A program made the translations under genes and the position numbers. From NCBI GenBank assembly GCA_964593155.1, contig CAZQHE010000067.1:1-21737 (forward strand): DNA of 21,737 nucleotides. Direction: 5' to 3'. Positions 9,601 to 15,354 of this stretch are shown here, one piece after another. The notes beneath the pieces were generated by a model, which saw only the letters and a list, made by a program, of their open reading frames with translations, was not told where the DNA came from and searched no databases. The stretch is from JAJRXK01 sp964593155 (GTDB taxonomy: Bacteria; Krumholzibacteriota; Krumholzibacteriia; JAJRXK01). Each line of letters begins with the position of its first letter. The stretch's first letter is position 1.

Positions 9601-9772
9601 CGGACGCCTCGTGCGCCAGCTGTGGAACGGAACGCTGCCGTTCGGAGCGCGCTGGATCGGTTGGGACGGACGTGACGACGCCGGAGACCTCGTGGCCTCC
9701 GGCGTCTACGTCGGTCGGCTGGTGCGGGGCGACGGCACGGTCAGTGTGCGCAAGGTCGCCCTCGTCGAGTGA
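6680..9772 (+). CDS. Large secreted propeller-like protein with C-terminal FlgD-like Ig domain
   Basis: A 1030-residue exported protein. The signal peptide has a hydrophobic core, VLGVALIASVVVLATG, and ends near ARA. The first half has a recurring strand-turn motif, Asp-Gly-x-Gly-Gly-x-x-Val, at about residues 56, 113, 217, 271, 324, 373 (DRTGG) and 440 (DGSDG). There is a degenerate copy near 170, so seven to eight repeats suggest a beta-propeller. The second half has another set of strands of the form DxxGxLHxxW (DSEGRLHTLW, DDDGTLHAFV, TEDGLVHVVV and two weaker ones). The last 85 or so residues (RPNPFNARVEFGFEL to WDGRDDAGDLVASGVYVGRL) are a FlgD-like Ig module, often found at the C-terminus of secreted proteins in FCB-related bacteria and possibly a sorting or anchoring domain. 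Start ATG 6680 has a GAGGAG ribosome site at 6667-6672. Substrate or ligand is unknown. Confidence 0.82.
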   Translation: MRPIHVPAVLGVALIASVVVLATGWTTSARAGWEYENQAEFFVAENHFDHLAVAPDGFGGMLVATIDPDTSPPRCQVSRVDHNGTEVWGDEGSELLWDVGQQAQLGPLAVAHDGAGGAWVAYHAQYDGFYMLWLAHIDVDGTCDTMRGVDNLGAMTSGEVAEVRMIPVGLHDVLLVWKQFGSTPRLYAARADLDGFVWHDPVTSAAVTDHVFRLVPDGQGGALVGYHLPGPPGEIRAQRIRGSDGTLLWNGLSGALVWGSSLGAFNDLVRDGSGGAFVVRSDAGVAYAQHLNAAGSLVWGSELTVHDSQTPWFSLSTAPELCADGQGGFVMVHGIEDLHVQRVGHAGNLVWGPTGVTVAAPVMIGGRHDIAPDRTGGAVVTYATLYDIDASTQCRQVDAARVDGDGTVVWNRLVGGCSWSWGPPSAILHTEPHSAHLVADGSDGALLAWKEHDVDEGDDLQIWGYGVDAVGDLPLPRVTSFVPDASGPDAAFPFTIAGDYLDLTLGYRLVHESGMPTLPLNPVGLQFHRWAVGTTVLTDSPYGAYHLIVSDAVADRDTLHHALGIGDPVPCAVDTPFLPTYRAVSMAGSQRQAVYDSEGRLHTLWIEYDADRGEDQLKLWTYDGAWNESEPIATSVEPLRGPTLAVDDDGTLHAFVTTSWQYGMDALWYHAVTHEGSVVRSHVYRHDANLRDPVAACTEDGLVHVVVEAGTDPMSHLLHLFDDGDRLDVMTTVTSGDSPRDPDLVAVGEGLELAFLRDGSEPGTQQVEHAGYTSGAWSTPDPLALGLEVTSPSVAFDGEQRLLYAWILDNEVETGVPAQVITQLRVGGGFEPPRPRPGAAPPLSVTVAGAEPGRFMLLTSESTGGPVVEIFVRAGDGNVFFLRERLNQNTDVSEARLAVHRASPATAAYWHDHGDPSSDVHGCLCERVVTAAPPPSPVLDARLRARPNPFNARVEFGFELARTSTVRLDVHDLRGRLVRQLWNGTLPFGARWIGWDGRDDAGDLVASGVYVGRLVRGDGTVSVRKVALVE

Positions 9773-9779
9773 GCGATGC

Positions 9780-9808
9780 GGGTGCGGACGGCGTGTCCGC
9801 CCGCACCC
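9780..9808. terminator. Hairpin between convergent genes
   Basis: GGGTGCGG (9780-9787) pairs with CCGCACCC (9801-9808), and an inner GGAC/GTCC can extend or compete with it. It lies in the 42-base gap between the converging stops of the propeller-like gene and cydB, the expected place for a bidirectional terminator. There is no T-tract on either side. Confidence 0.45.
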
Positions 9809-9814
9809 GGCCGA

Positions 9815-10840
9815 TCAGTACGACATCGAGTCCAACTTCACCTTCCCCTGGAACACACGATAGATGTGGAAGGTGTAGGCGATCACCAGCGGCATGCCGA
9901 TCAGGGCCATGATCAGCATGGTCTGCAGCGTCTTCGTCGAGCTCGACGCGTTGTAGGCGTCCATGCTCAGCGATGCATCGGGCCGGGCGTGGATCAGCTC
10001 GGGGAACATGCCGATCCCGAACAGCACCAACAGCAGCGCCATGGCCACCGACGACGACAGGAAGGCCCGGAACTCGCGTTCGTGGTGGATCTCGCGCGGG
10101 ATGTTGGCGATCGCCAGCACGCTCAGAGCCGGCACCAGGAACAACACGGGGTTCTCACGGAAGGGATCGGACATGTGCGGCAGGTACAGCAGCGTGGCCA
10201 TCGTCGTCACCACGTACAGAATGATGAAGGCGATGATCGTCGGCCGTACCCAGGTCCGTACCCGCGCGTTGAGATCCCCTTCGGTCTTCATGACGAGGTA
10301 GATCGCGCCGTGCATGAGGAACATCGCCACCACCAGCAGACCGGTCAGCACGGTGTAAGCGTGCACCTGGTGCAGCAGGCTACCGTGGTAGACGAAGTTC
10401 TCCTCGAGCGGCACGCCCCAGGCCACGTTGCCCAGCGCCACACCGATCAGCAGCGACGCCAGCAGGCTCGAGACGCTGAAGGCCCAGTCCCAGAACGATC
10501 GCCACGGGCTGTCGGGCCGTAGGCTGCGCACGTGGATCGACACCCCACGGAAGATCAGCGTGAACAGCAAGAGGATGAAGGCCAGGTAGAAGCCGCTGAA
10601 CGCGGTGGCGTACACGTGCGGGAAGGCGGCGAACAGCGCGCCACCCCCGGTGACCAGCCAGACCTGGTTGCCGTCCCAGAAGGGACCGATCGCGTTCAGG
10701 AAGATCCGGCGTTCCTGGTCGCCCTTGGCCAGAAGGTGCAGGCCACCGACGCCCAGGTCGAAGCCGTCGAGGATCGCGTAGCCGGTCAGCAGCACGCCGA
10801 CCAGCACGTACCAGATGTGGTTGTAGAAGTCGGGGCTCAT
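9815..10840 (-). CDS. cydB: Cytochrome bd oxidase subunit II
   Basis: A 341-residue multi-pass inner-membrane subunit of the quinol:O2 oxidoreductase. The N-terminus, FYNHIWYVLVGVLLTGYAILDGFDLGVG, is the typical first CydB helix with its GFDLG motif, followed by the conserved AIGPFWDGNQVWLVTGGGALFAAFP block. Several more hydrophobic helices follow and the protein ends with a short basic tail. The start is the ATG whose complement is 10838-10840, because the family begins there and a GGGGGAG site precedes it. A longer open frame reaching 11125 is an antisense-like extension over cydA. The ATG overlaps the cydA stop by 4 bases (ATGA), so the two subunits are translationally coupled. No cydX-like small gene fits in the 42 bases downstream. 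Confidence 0.95.
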   Translation of the reverse strand: MSPDFYNHIWYVLVGVLLTGYAILDGFDLGVGGLHLLAKGDQERRIFLNAIGPFWDGNQVWLVTGGGALFAAFPHVYATAFSGFYLAFILLLFTLIFRGVSIHVRSLRPDSPWRSFWDWAFSVSSLLASLLIGVALGNVAWGVPLEENFVYHGSLLHQVHAYTVLTGLLVVAMFLMHGAIYLVMKTEGDLNARVRTWVRPTIIAFIILYVVTTMATLLYLPHMSDPFRENPVLFLVPALSVLAIANIPREIHHEREFRAFLSSSVAMALLLVLFGIGMFPELIHARPDASLSMDAYNASSSTKTLQTMLIMALIGMPLVIAYTFHIYRVFQGKVKLDSMSY

Positions 10841-12186
10841 GACCGGATCTCCCCCGTACGAGGCATGTCTTCGTCGAGCGGACCGTGCTTGATCTTCTGG
10901 TCGAGCAACACGATGAACACGACGAACAGGGCGATGTAGATCAGCGTGAACAGGATCAACGAGAAGAGCACGTTGCTCCCCGGCACGGTCTGGCTCACAC
11001 CCTCGGACGTACGCATGAGCCCGTACACGATCCACGGCTGGCGCCCGATCTCGGCCGCGGCCCATCCCAACTGACCGGCGGCCTGCGGCAACAAGACCGA
11101 GAACACCAGGACCCACAGCATCCATCGGTGTCGGACCAGCTGATCACGCCAGGCCATGAACCCGCCCACCCAGGCGAGCAGGATCAACGTCATGCCGATC
11201 GCCACCATGATGTGGTAGACCTGGAAGGTGATCTGGACGGGTGGTCGGTCTGCCTCCGGGAAGTCGTTCAGGCCCTGGACGACCGTGTTCGTGTCGAAGT
11301 CGACGAGCCAGCTGAGCATGCCGGGGATCTCGATCCCCACCACCTCCTGGTTCTTCTCGTCGACCCAGCCCATGATCGCCAGCGGTTGGTTCGGCCCGGT
11401 TTCGTACACACCCTCGAAGGCGGCCAGCTTCGCGGGCTGGTGCTCGGCCACCGTCACCGCACTGTCGTGCCCGCTGACGAGCTGCAGGAGCGAGGCGCCC
11501 ATGGCCACCACGAAGGCGACCTTCATCGAGGTCTTCGCGAAGTGCTCGTGCTGACGGCGCAACAGGTAGAACGCTGCCACCGAGATCACGAAGAAGGCTC
11601 CGGCCTGCCACGCCCCCATGACGGTGTGCCAGAGACGGTCGAGGGTCGACGGATTCAGCACCGCTTCCCAGAAACTGGTGATCTCGGCGCGTGGCCCGAC
11701 CGGGGTCTCCACGATGTGGAATCCCGCCGGGGTCTGCATCCAGCTGTTGGCCACGATGATCCATATCGCGCTGAAGTGCGCACCCAGGGCGACCATACAG
11801 GTGGCGAAGAAGTGCATGCCCTTGCTGATGCGGTCCCAACCGAACAACAGCAGGGCCAGGAAGCCCGACTCGAGGAAGAAGGCGAAGATGCCCTCGGCCG
11901 CGAGTGGACTGCCGAAGATGTCCCCGACGTAGCGGGAGTACGCAGCCCAGTTCGTGCCGAACTGGAATTCCATCACGATGCCCGATCCCACGCCGAACGC
12001 GAAGATCAGACCGAAGATGCGCACCCAGAAGCGGGTGAGCTGGTGGTAGATCGGATTGCCCGTCCGCAGGTACATCCCTTCCATCATCACCAACACCAGG
12101 CCGAGCCCGATGCTCAGCGGCGGGTAGATGTAATGGAAGCCGATGGTCAGGGCGAACTGGATGCGTGAGAGCAGGACGACATCCAT
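10837..12186 (-). CDS. cydA: Cytochrome bd oxidase subunit I
   Basis: A 449-residue inner-membrane subunit that oxidises quinol and reduces oxygen at the heme b558/b595/d sites. Matches to Escherichia coli CydA key residues are visible: His18 (for His19), Glu98 and Glu106 (for Glu99 and Glu107), His187 (for His186), Lys253 and Glu258 in HQPAKLAAFEG (quinol-loop residues), Met327 (for Met393) and GRQPW at 381-385. It is about 70 residues shorter than the E. coli protein, which indicates the short Q-loop class. The start ATG (complement of 12184-12186) has a CTGGAGG ribosome site just upstream; an extension to 12267 lacks family similarity. Together with cydB it indicates respiration at low oxygen. 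It is transcribed away from the DUF3179 gene across a 276-base divergent region. Confidence 0.96.
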   Translation of the reverse strand: MDVVLLSRIQFALTIGFHYIYPPLSIGLGLVLVMMEGMYLRTGNPIYHQLTRFWVRIFGLIFAFGVGSGIVMEFQFGTNWAAYSRYVGDIFGSPLAAEGIFAFFLESGFLALLLFGWDRISKGMHFFATCMVALGAHFSAIWIIVANSWMQTPAGFHIVETPVGPRAEITSFWEAVLNPSTLDRLWHTVMGAWQAGAFFVISVAAFYLLRRQHEHFAKTSMKVAFVVAMGASLLQLVSGHDSAVTVAEHQPAKLAAFEGVYETGPNQPLAIMGWVDEKNQEVVGIEIPGMLSWLVDFDTNTVVQGLNDFPEADRPPVQITFQVYHIMVAIGMTLILLAWVGGFMAWRDQLVRHRWMLWVLVFSVLLPQAAGQLGWAAAEIGRQPWIVYGLMRTSEGVSQTVPGSNVLFSLILFTLIYIALFVVFIVLLDQKIKHGPLDEDMPRTGEIRS

Positions 12187-12205
12187 GGAGCCTCCAGGGG
12201 GAAGG

Positions 12206-12251
12206 ACCGATCCGTGGGGAGACCGGGTGACGGTGCGCGACACGGATCGGT
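12206..12251. repeat. 11-bp perfect inverted repeat in the cydA leader
   Basis: ACCGATCCGTG (12206-12216) and CACGGATCGGT (12241-12251) are exact reverse complements separated by 24 bases. The nearer arm is about 20 bases before the cydA start, just upstream of its ribosome site. It could be a transcription-factor operator with two half sites or an RNA hairpin in the leader. No family can be assigned. Confidence 0.55.
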
Positions 12252-12269
12252 GAGACGTCACGGCCAAGA

Positions 12270-12305
12270 GTAGAAACGCGCATGACGCAGACCAACCGAT
12301 GGTCC
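12270..12305 (-). promoter_or_regulatory. Weak candidate promoter for cydAB
   Basis: On the minus strand TTGGTC is followed after about 17 bases by TACTCT, giving partial -35 and -10 matches. This would place transcription start upstream of the 11-bp inverted repeat, leaving that repeat in the leader RNA. The matches are weak (about three of six for each box). Confidence 0.22.
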
Positions 12306-12332
12306 TGTGTCATCACGTTTTCGCAGCCGGGT

Positions 12333-12369
12333 CGGCACGAATGCCGTGCGAATTCCCTCATGCCGTACG
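12333..12369. repeat. Short palindromes and direct repeat in the divergent region
   Basis: ATGCCGTGCG (12341-12350) recurs as ATGCCGTACG (12360-12369), 19 bases apart. The first copy overlaps GCACG-aatgc-CGTGC (12335-12349) and CGGCA/TGCCG (12333-12337 and 12342-12346). These could be regulator half sites for the divergent genes. The rest of the 276-base region shows nothing else clear. Confidence 0.3.
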
Positions 12370-12462
12370 GGTCGAGCGGACACGCGCCCGGGTCACACCA
12401 GGCACGACGTCCCCGTAACCCCGGTGTCCGCCCCGATCGACCCGACACGAGGATGCGCTCCC

Positions 12463-13728
12463 ATGTTCCGACGCCGATTCCGTTCGCGCCCGTCGCGGAC
12501 GGCTCTGCTCGCGGCCCTGTCCCTGCTCTTCCTCGCGGCATGTTCCGAGACCGACTCGCCGTCGGATCCCGGCGTGGACCTTCCTCCGGTGACCGACAGC
12601 TCGGGAGCCCTGCCCACGCTCCGCAACGAACCGGGTGACTTCACACTCGATGCCCACCGCACGGAGCTCGAGGTCGCCGCACCTCCGAGCGGTACGTGGG
12701 TGCTCCGAGACCGCGCGACGGGCAGCCTGCTCACCGCCGACGGCTGGGCCTTCGACGGCCCCCTGGCCGAAGCGGGCGTGCGTCTGCCGCACCTGGCGAA
12801 GACCAGCGCCTTCTGGTTCGCCTGGTCGGTCTTCCACCCGGGATCGGAGATCTGGGGGCGCGACACCGACGTGCGCGACGCCGTGATCCGCAGCGACGAG
12901 GACTGTCTCGTCCCCTGCGATCAGATCCGCCGCAATCTGCCCCGCGACGCCATCCCCTCGTTGCCGAACACCGGTCCCCCGCAGGGCGCGCCGCGCTTCA
13001 CCGACGCCGGCTCCTCCGACGCCGCCTACCTGCAACCCCACGACATGGTCATCGGCCTCTTCGACGGGACCGAAGCCCGCGCCTACCCGCACAACGTCCT
13101 GTGGTGGCACGAGATCGTGAACGATACCTTCGGCGGACAGCCGCTCAGCGTCTCCTTCTGTCCCCTGACGGGATCGGCGCTGGTCTTCTCCGCGCAGCAG
13201 TCGGCCTTCGGGGTGTCCGGCAACCTCTACAACAGCAACCTGGTGCTCTACGACCACGACACCGCGAGCCTGTTCTCGCAGATGCGACGCGAGGCGGTGA
13301 CGGGCGCCCGCAAGGGAGAGGTCCTCGAGGAAATCCCCTTCGTCGAGACCACCTGGGAGCGATGGCAGCAGATGCACCCGGGAACCCGGGTGATCGCGTC
13401 GAGCACCGGCTTCTCACGCGACTACACGCGGTACCCCTACGGGGACTACCGCAGCGACGACCGTGACACCTTCGCGGTGACCGATCCCGCACCCGACGCG
13501 CAGTTCCCCGGCAAGGCCCTGGTCACCGGTGTGCATGCGGGCGACACGTCGAAAGTGTACGTGCACTCGGTCGTGAGGCAGAGCATGGGCAACCGGGCCG
13601 TGTTCCGCGACGAGGTCGGTGGCCTGCCGGTCTGGGTGCTGTACGACTCGACCGCGACCTTCCTGCAGATCGTCCACGCCGGAGATCCCGAGTTCGAACT
13701 GGACCTCGAATGGACACGACTGCCCTGA
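12463..13728 (+). CDS. DUF3179-domain lipoprotein
   Basis: A 421-residue predicted lipoprotein: the signal peptide ends in the lipobox LAAC with Cys27 as the lipidated residue. The body carries DUF3179 signatures: the start region RNLPRDAIPSLPNTGPP, then AYPHNVLWWHEIVND, SFCPLTGSALVF (Cys233), FGVSGNLYNSNLVLYDH and a Ser-Leu-Phe-Ser-Gln segment. The domain's biochemical role is not established. The start is ATG 12463, with GAGGA at 12449-12453 before it; a longer frame from 12307 would bury the lipoprotein signal. The last 19 bases overlap the start of the next gene, an outer-membrane barrel, so the two are probably made together and may act at the same membrane. Confidence 0.88.
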   Translation: MFRRRFRSRPSRTALLAALSLLFLAACSETDSPSDPGVDLPPVTDSSGALPTLRNEPGDFTLDAHRTELEVAAPPSGTWVLRDRATGSLLTADGWAFDGPLAEAGVRLPHLAKTSAFWFAWSVFHPGSEIWGRDTDVRDAVIRSDEDCLVPCDQIRRNLPRDAIPSLPNTGPPQGAPRFTDAGSSDAAYLQPHDMVIGLFDGTEARAYPHNVLWWHEIVNDTFGGQPLSVSFCPLTGSALVFSAQQSAFGVSGNLYNSNLVLYDHDTASLFSQMRREAVTGARKGEVLEEIPFVETTWERWQQMHPGTRVIASSTGFSRDYTRYPYGDYRSDDRDTFAVTDPAPDAQFPGKALVTGVHAGDTSKVYVHSVVRQSMGNRAVFRDEVGGLPVWVLYDSTATFLQIVHAGDPEFELDLEWTRLP

Positions 13729-14648
13729 GCCGGCGGGTCGCCGCGTGTCTGATCGCGATGACGTGCGTGGCGCCGGTGACGTCGGCCGCGTCGGCCTGGA
13801 CACGAGCGGCCGGCCATCTCTGGTGGAAGATCGGCGCTTCGACGAGCTTCGCCGACGAGAAGTTCGCCAACGACCAGCTCGACGAGACCAAGCGCTTCCC
13901 CGACGGGACCTCGGTGCACGCGGGCGACCGCATCCCCTTCGACTTCGTCACCGGGGGCGAGTACGAATTCCAGCGCTACGCACTGGAAGCGGCCTACGGT
14001 GTCACCGACCGTCTCGAGATCTCGGCGTCCGTTCCCTTCCTCCACACCGTCTTCGAGAACGACAACGACGAAGTCGAACCGGGCACGGGATTCGGAGACG
14101 TGGTGCTCGGTGCCACGGTCGGAGTGCGTCGGGGGGATCGCGCGGCCGCTTCTCTGTCGCTCCGTTGGAAGCTGCCCACCGCGAACGTCCCACGCAGCGT
14201 CTTCGCCCAGCCCCTCGGCGAAGGCCAACACGATCTCACCCTGCGGGCCGAGGCCGGCTGGTCGCTGTGGCCGCACGGGTGGGTCTCGGCCACGGTCGGT
14301 CACCGCTGGCGGGCGGCGAACGACGAACTGGGATTCGATCCGGGGGACGAGTGGATCGTCGCCGCCGAATGGGGTTGGCGCCTGCGCCCGTGGCTGGCGG
14401 TGGTCACCCGCTTCGACGGACTGGAGGGGAGCCCGTGGACCAGCCGCGACTTCGGGATCGAACAGGAGATCGCCACCCGACGTCTGTGGTCCTACGCGCC
14501 GGCGCTGCACGTCGGTCTGGATCGGCTCGGGGCGTCGGGCACGATCCTCGAGATCGGGGCTTCGATCGCGCTGGCCGGCGAGGATCTTCCGGTGAGCCGG
14601 GAGTTCCGGATCGGCGTCATGTCGACCTTCGACCTCAGCCCGCGCTGA
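13710..14648 (+). CDS. Outer-membrane beta-barrel protein, transporter-like
   Basis: A 312-residue exported protein. The N-terminal signal peptide (LSRRVAACLIAMTCVAPVTSAASA) is followed by alternating, aromatic-rich strands of a barrel. The segment YGVTDRLEISASVPFLHT, followed by GFGDVVLGATVGV, matches the style of the MetA-pathway phenol-degradation/transporter-like outer-membrane family. The start at ATG 13710 lies inside the end of the DUF3179 gene (19-base overlap), and a complete signal peptide follows it. A second in-frame ATG at 13758 would leave a short signal. The stop overlaps the 3' end of the AhpD-like gene on the opposite strand by 14 bases. The cargo, if any, is unknown. Confidence 0.72.
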   Translation: MDTTALSRRVAACLIAMTCVAPVTSAASAWTRAAGHLWWKIGASTSFADEKFANDQLDETKRFPDGTSVHAGDRIPFDFVTGGEYEFQRYALEAAYGVTDRLEISASVPFLHTVFENDNDEVEPGTGFGDVVLGATVGVRRGDRAAASLSLRWKLPTANVPRSVFAQPLGEGQHDLTLRAEAGWSLWPHGWVSATVGHRWRAANDELGFDPGDEWIVAAEWGWRLRPWLAVVTRFDGLEGSPWTSRDFGIEQEIATRRLWSYAPALHVGLDRLGASGTILEIGASIALAGEDLPVSREFRIGVMSTFDLSPR

Positions 14649-15291
14649 CGCGACCGCTGCTCGCCGGGCCACCCAGGTCGGGCGGCGGCCCGTCGTCGAC
14701 CATCCCCTGCTCGCCCCACGGGCGCACCAGCTCGTCGGGCTCGAGCTCCACGCCGAGCCCGTGTGCGATCCGGTTGTAGTAGTTGAACAGCGAGACCACC
14801 TGCACCGCGTCGTGCACGGCCCTGTCGTCGAGGCCGTGCGCGCGCAGGGGTGCGAGGTCGTCCTCGTCCACCGCCTGCTGGTGATGGGTCAGACGCACCG
14901 CGAAGCGGCACAGCTCGCGATCGACGTCGCGCAGCGGTGCCGTCGACCAGTCGCGCGCCACGTGGTCCACCCACCGGTCGGCCCGTCCGTCGTCGTCGAA
15001 GATCGTGGCGACCTCGTCCCGGAGGTCGTGCGCGTGCGCGCGGCGTCAGTAGCGGCAACCGGCCTCGGACGACACAACGGTGGCCAGCATCTCGCGCTGC
15101 GCACGCCCCAACGGCGAATCGCCGAACATGATGGTGCCGTAGAGCCGCACCGAGTCCCGCATGACCGGCGGGTTCGGACTCATGACGTGGGTGACGTTCC
15201 ACACGCGGCCGGCGCGCTCCACCGAGGCGTCGAAGAGGCGTCGCAGCAGACCCGTGGCCTCGTCCACGGGAACGCGTTCGATCCAGGACAT
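14635..15291 (-). CDS. AhpD-like peroxidase-related selenoprotein (Sec at in-frame TGA)
   Basis: Read through one TGA (complement of 15046-15048), this encodes 218 residues. The N-part, MSWIERVPVDEATGLLRRLFD to LGRAQREMLATVVSSEAGCRY, and the C-part, RRAHAHDLR to VVSLFNYYNRIAHGLGVELEPDE, are both typical of peroxidase-related AhpD/carboxymuconolactone-decarboxylase proteins and lie in the same frame. The TGA is residue 82, the second position of the CxxC motif, giving Cys79-Arg-Tyr-Sec82. Glu67, Cys79, Sec82 and His86 have the spacing of Glu118, Cys130, Cys133 and His137 in mycobacterial AhpD. A SECIS-like stem-loop follows the TGA. ATG at 15291 has a GGAGA site. The expected role is thiol/selenol peroxide reduction or disulfide exchange. 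It is the last gene of the tamA-tamB run. The alternative is a pseudogene with a Cys-to-stop change. Confidence 0.85.
15009..15028 (-). promoter_or_regulatory. Candidate bacterial SECIS element
   Basis: On the minus strand a perfect 7-bp stem (CGACCTC with GAGGTCG; 15022-15028 and 15009-15015) closes a 6-nt loop, CGGGAC. The stem starts 17 nt and the loop 24 nt after the TGA. Bacterial SECIS hairpins are described as having their apical loop about 16-37 nt after the UGA, with a G among the first two loop bases; here the second loop base is G. The stem also encodes DLRDEV, so chance pairing within coding sequence cannot be excluded. Confidence 0.65.
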
Positions 15292-15354
15292 CTTGTCTCC
15301 ACGTTCGAAGGGGGTCGCGGGAGTGTACGGATCCGACGCCGACGTGTCCCGCGC

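Noticed and set aside
10841..11125. N-terminal extension of the cydB frame into cydA
   Set aside because: The extension reads cydA out of frame. The CydB family starts at MSPDFYNHIWY, which has its own ribosome site and a 4-base overlap with the cydA stop.
12307..12462. N-terminal extension of the DUF3179 gene
   Set aside because: The lipoprotein signal peptide begins at 12463 with a ribosome site before it; the extension would block export and lies in the promoter region.
15046..15048. TGA as a simple nonsense mutation or as a reassigned codon genome-wide
   Set aside because: The TGA falls exactly on the conserved redox Cys position, with a SECIS-like hairpin behind it and undamaged sequence after it. 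TGA also ends nearly all other genes in the window, so it is not generally a sense codon. A nonsense mutation remains the main alternative.
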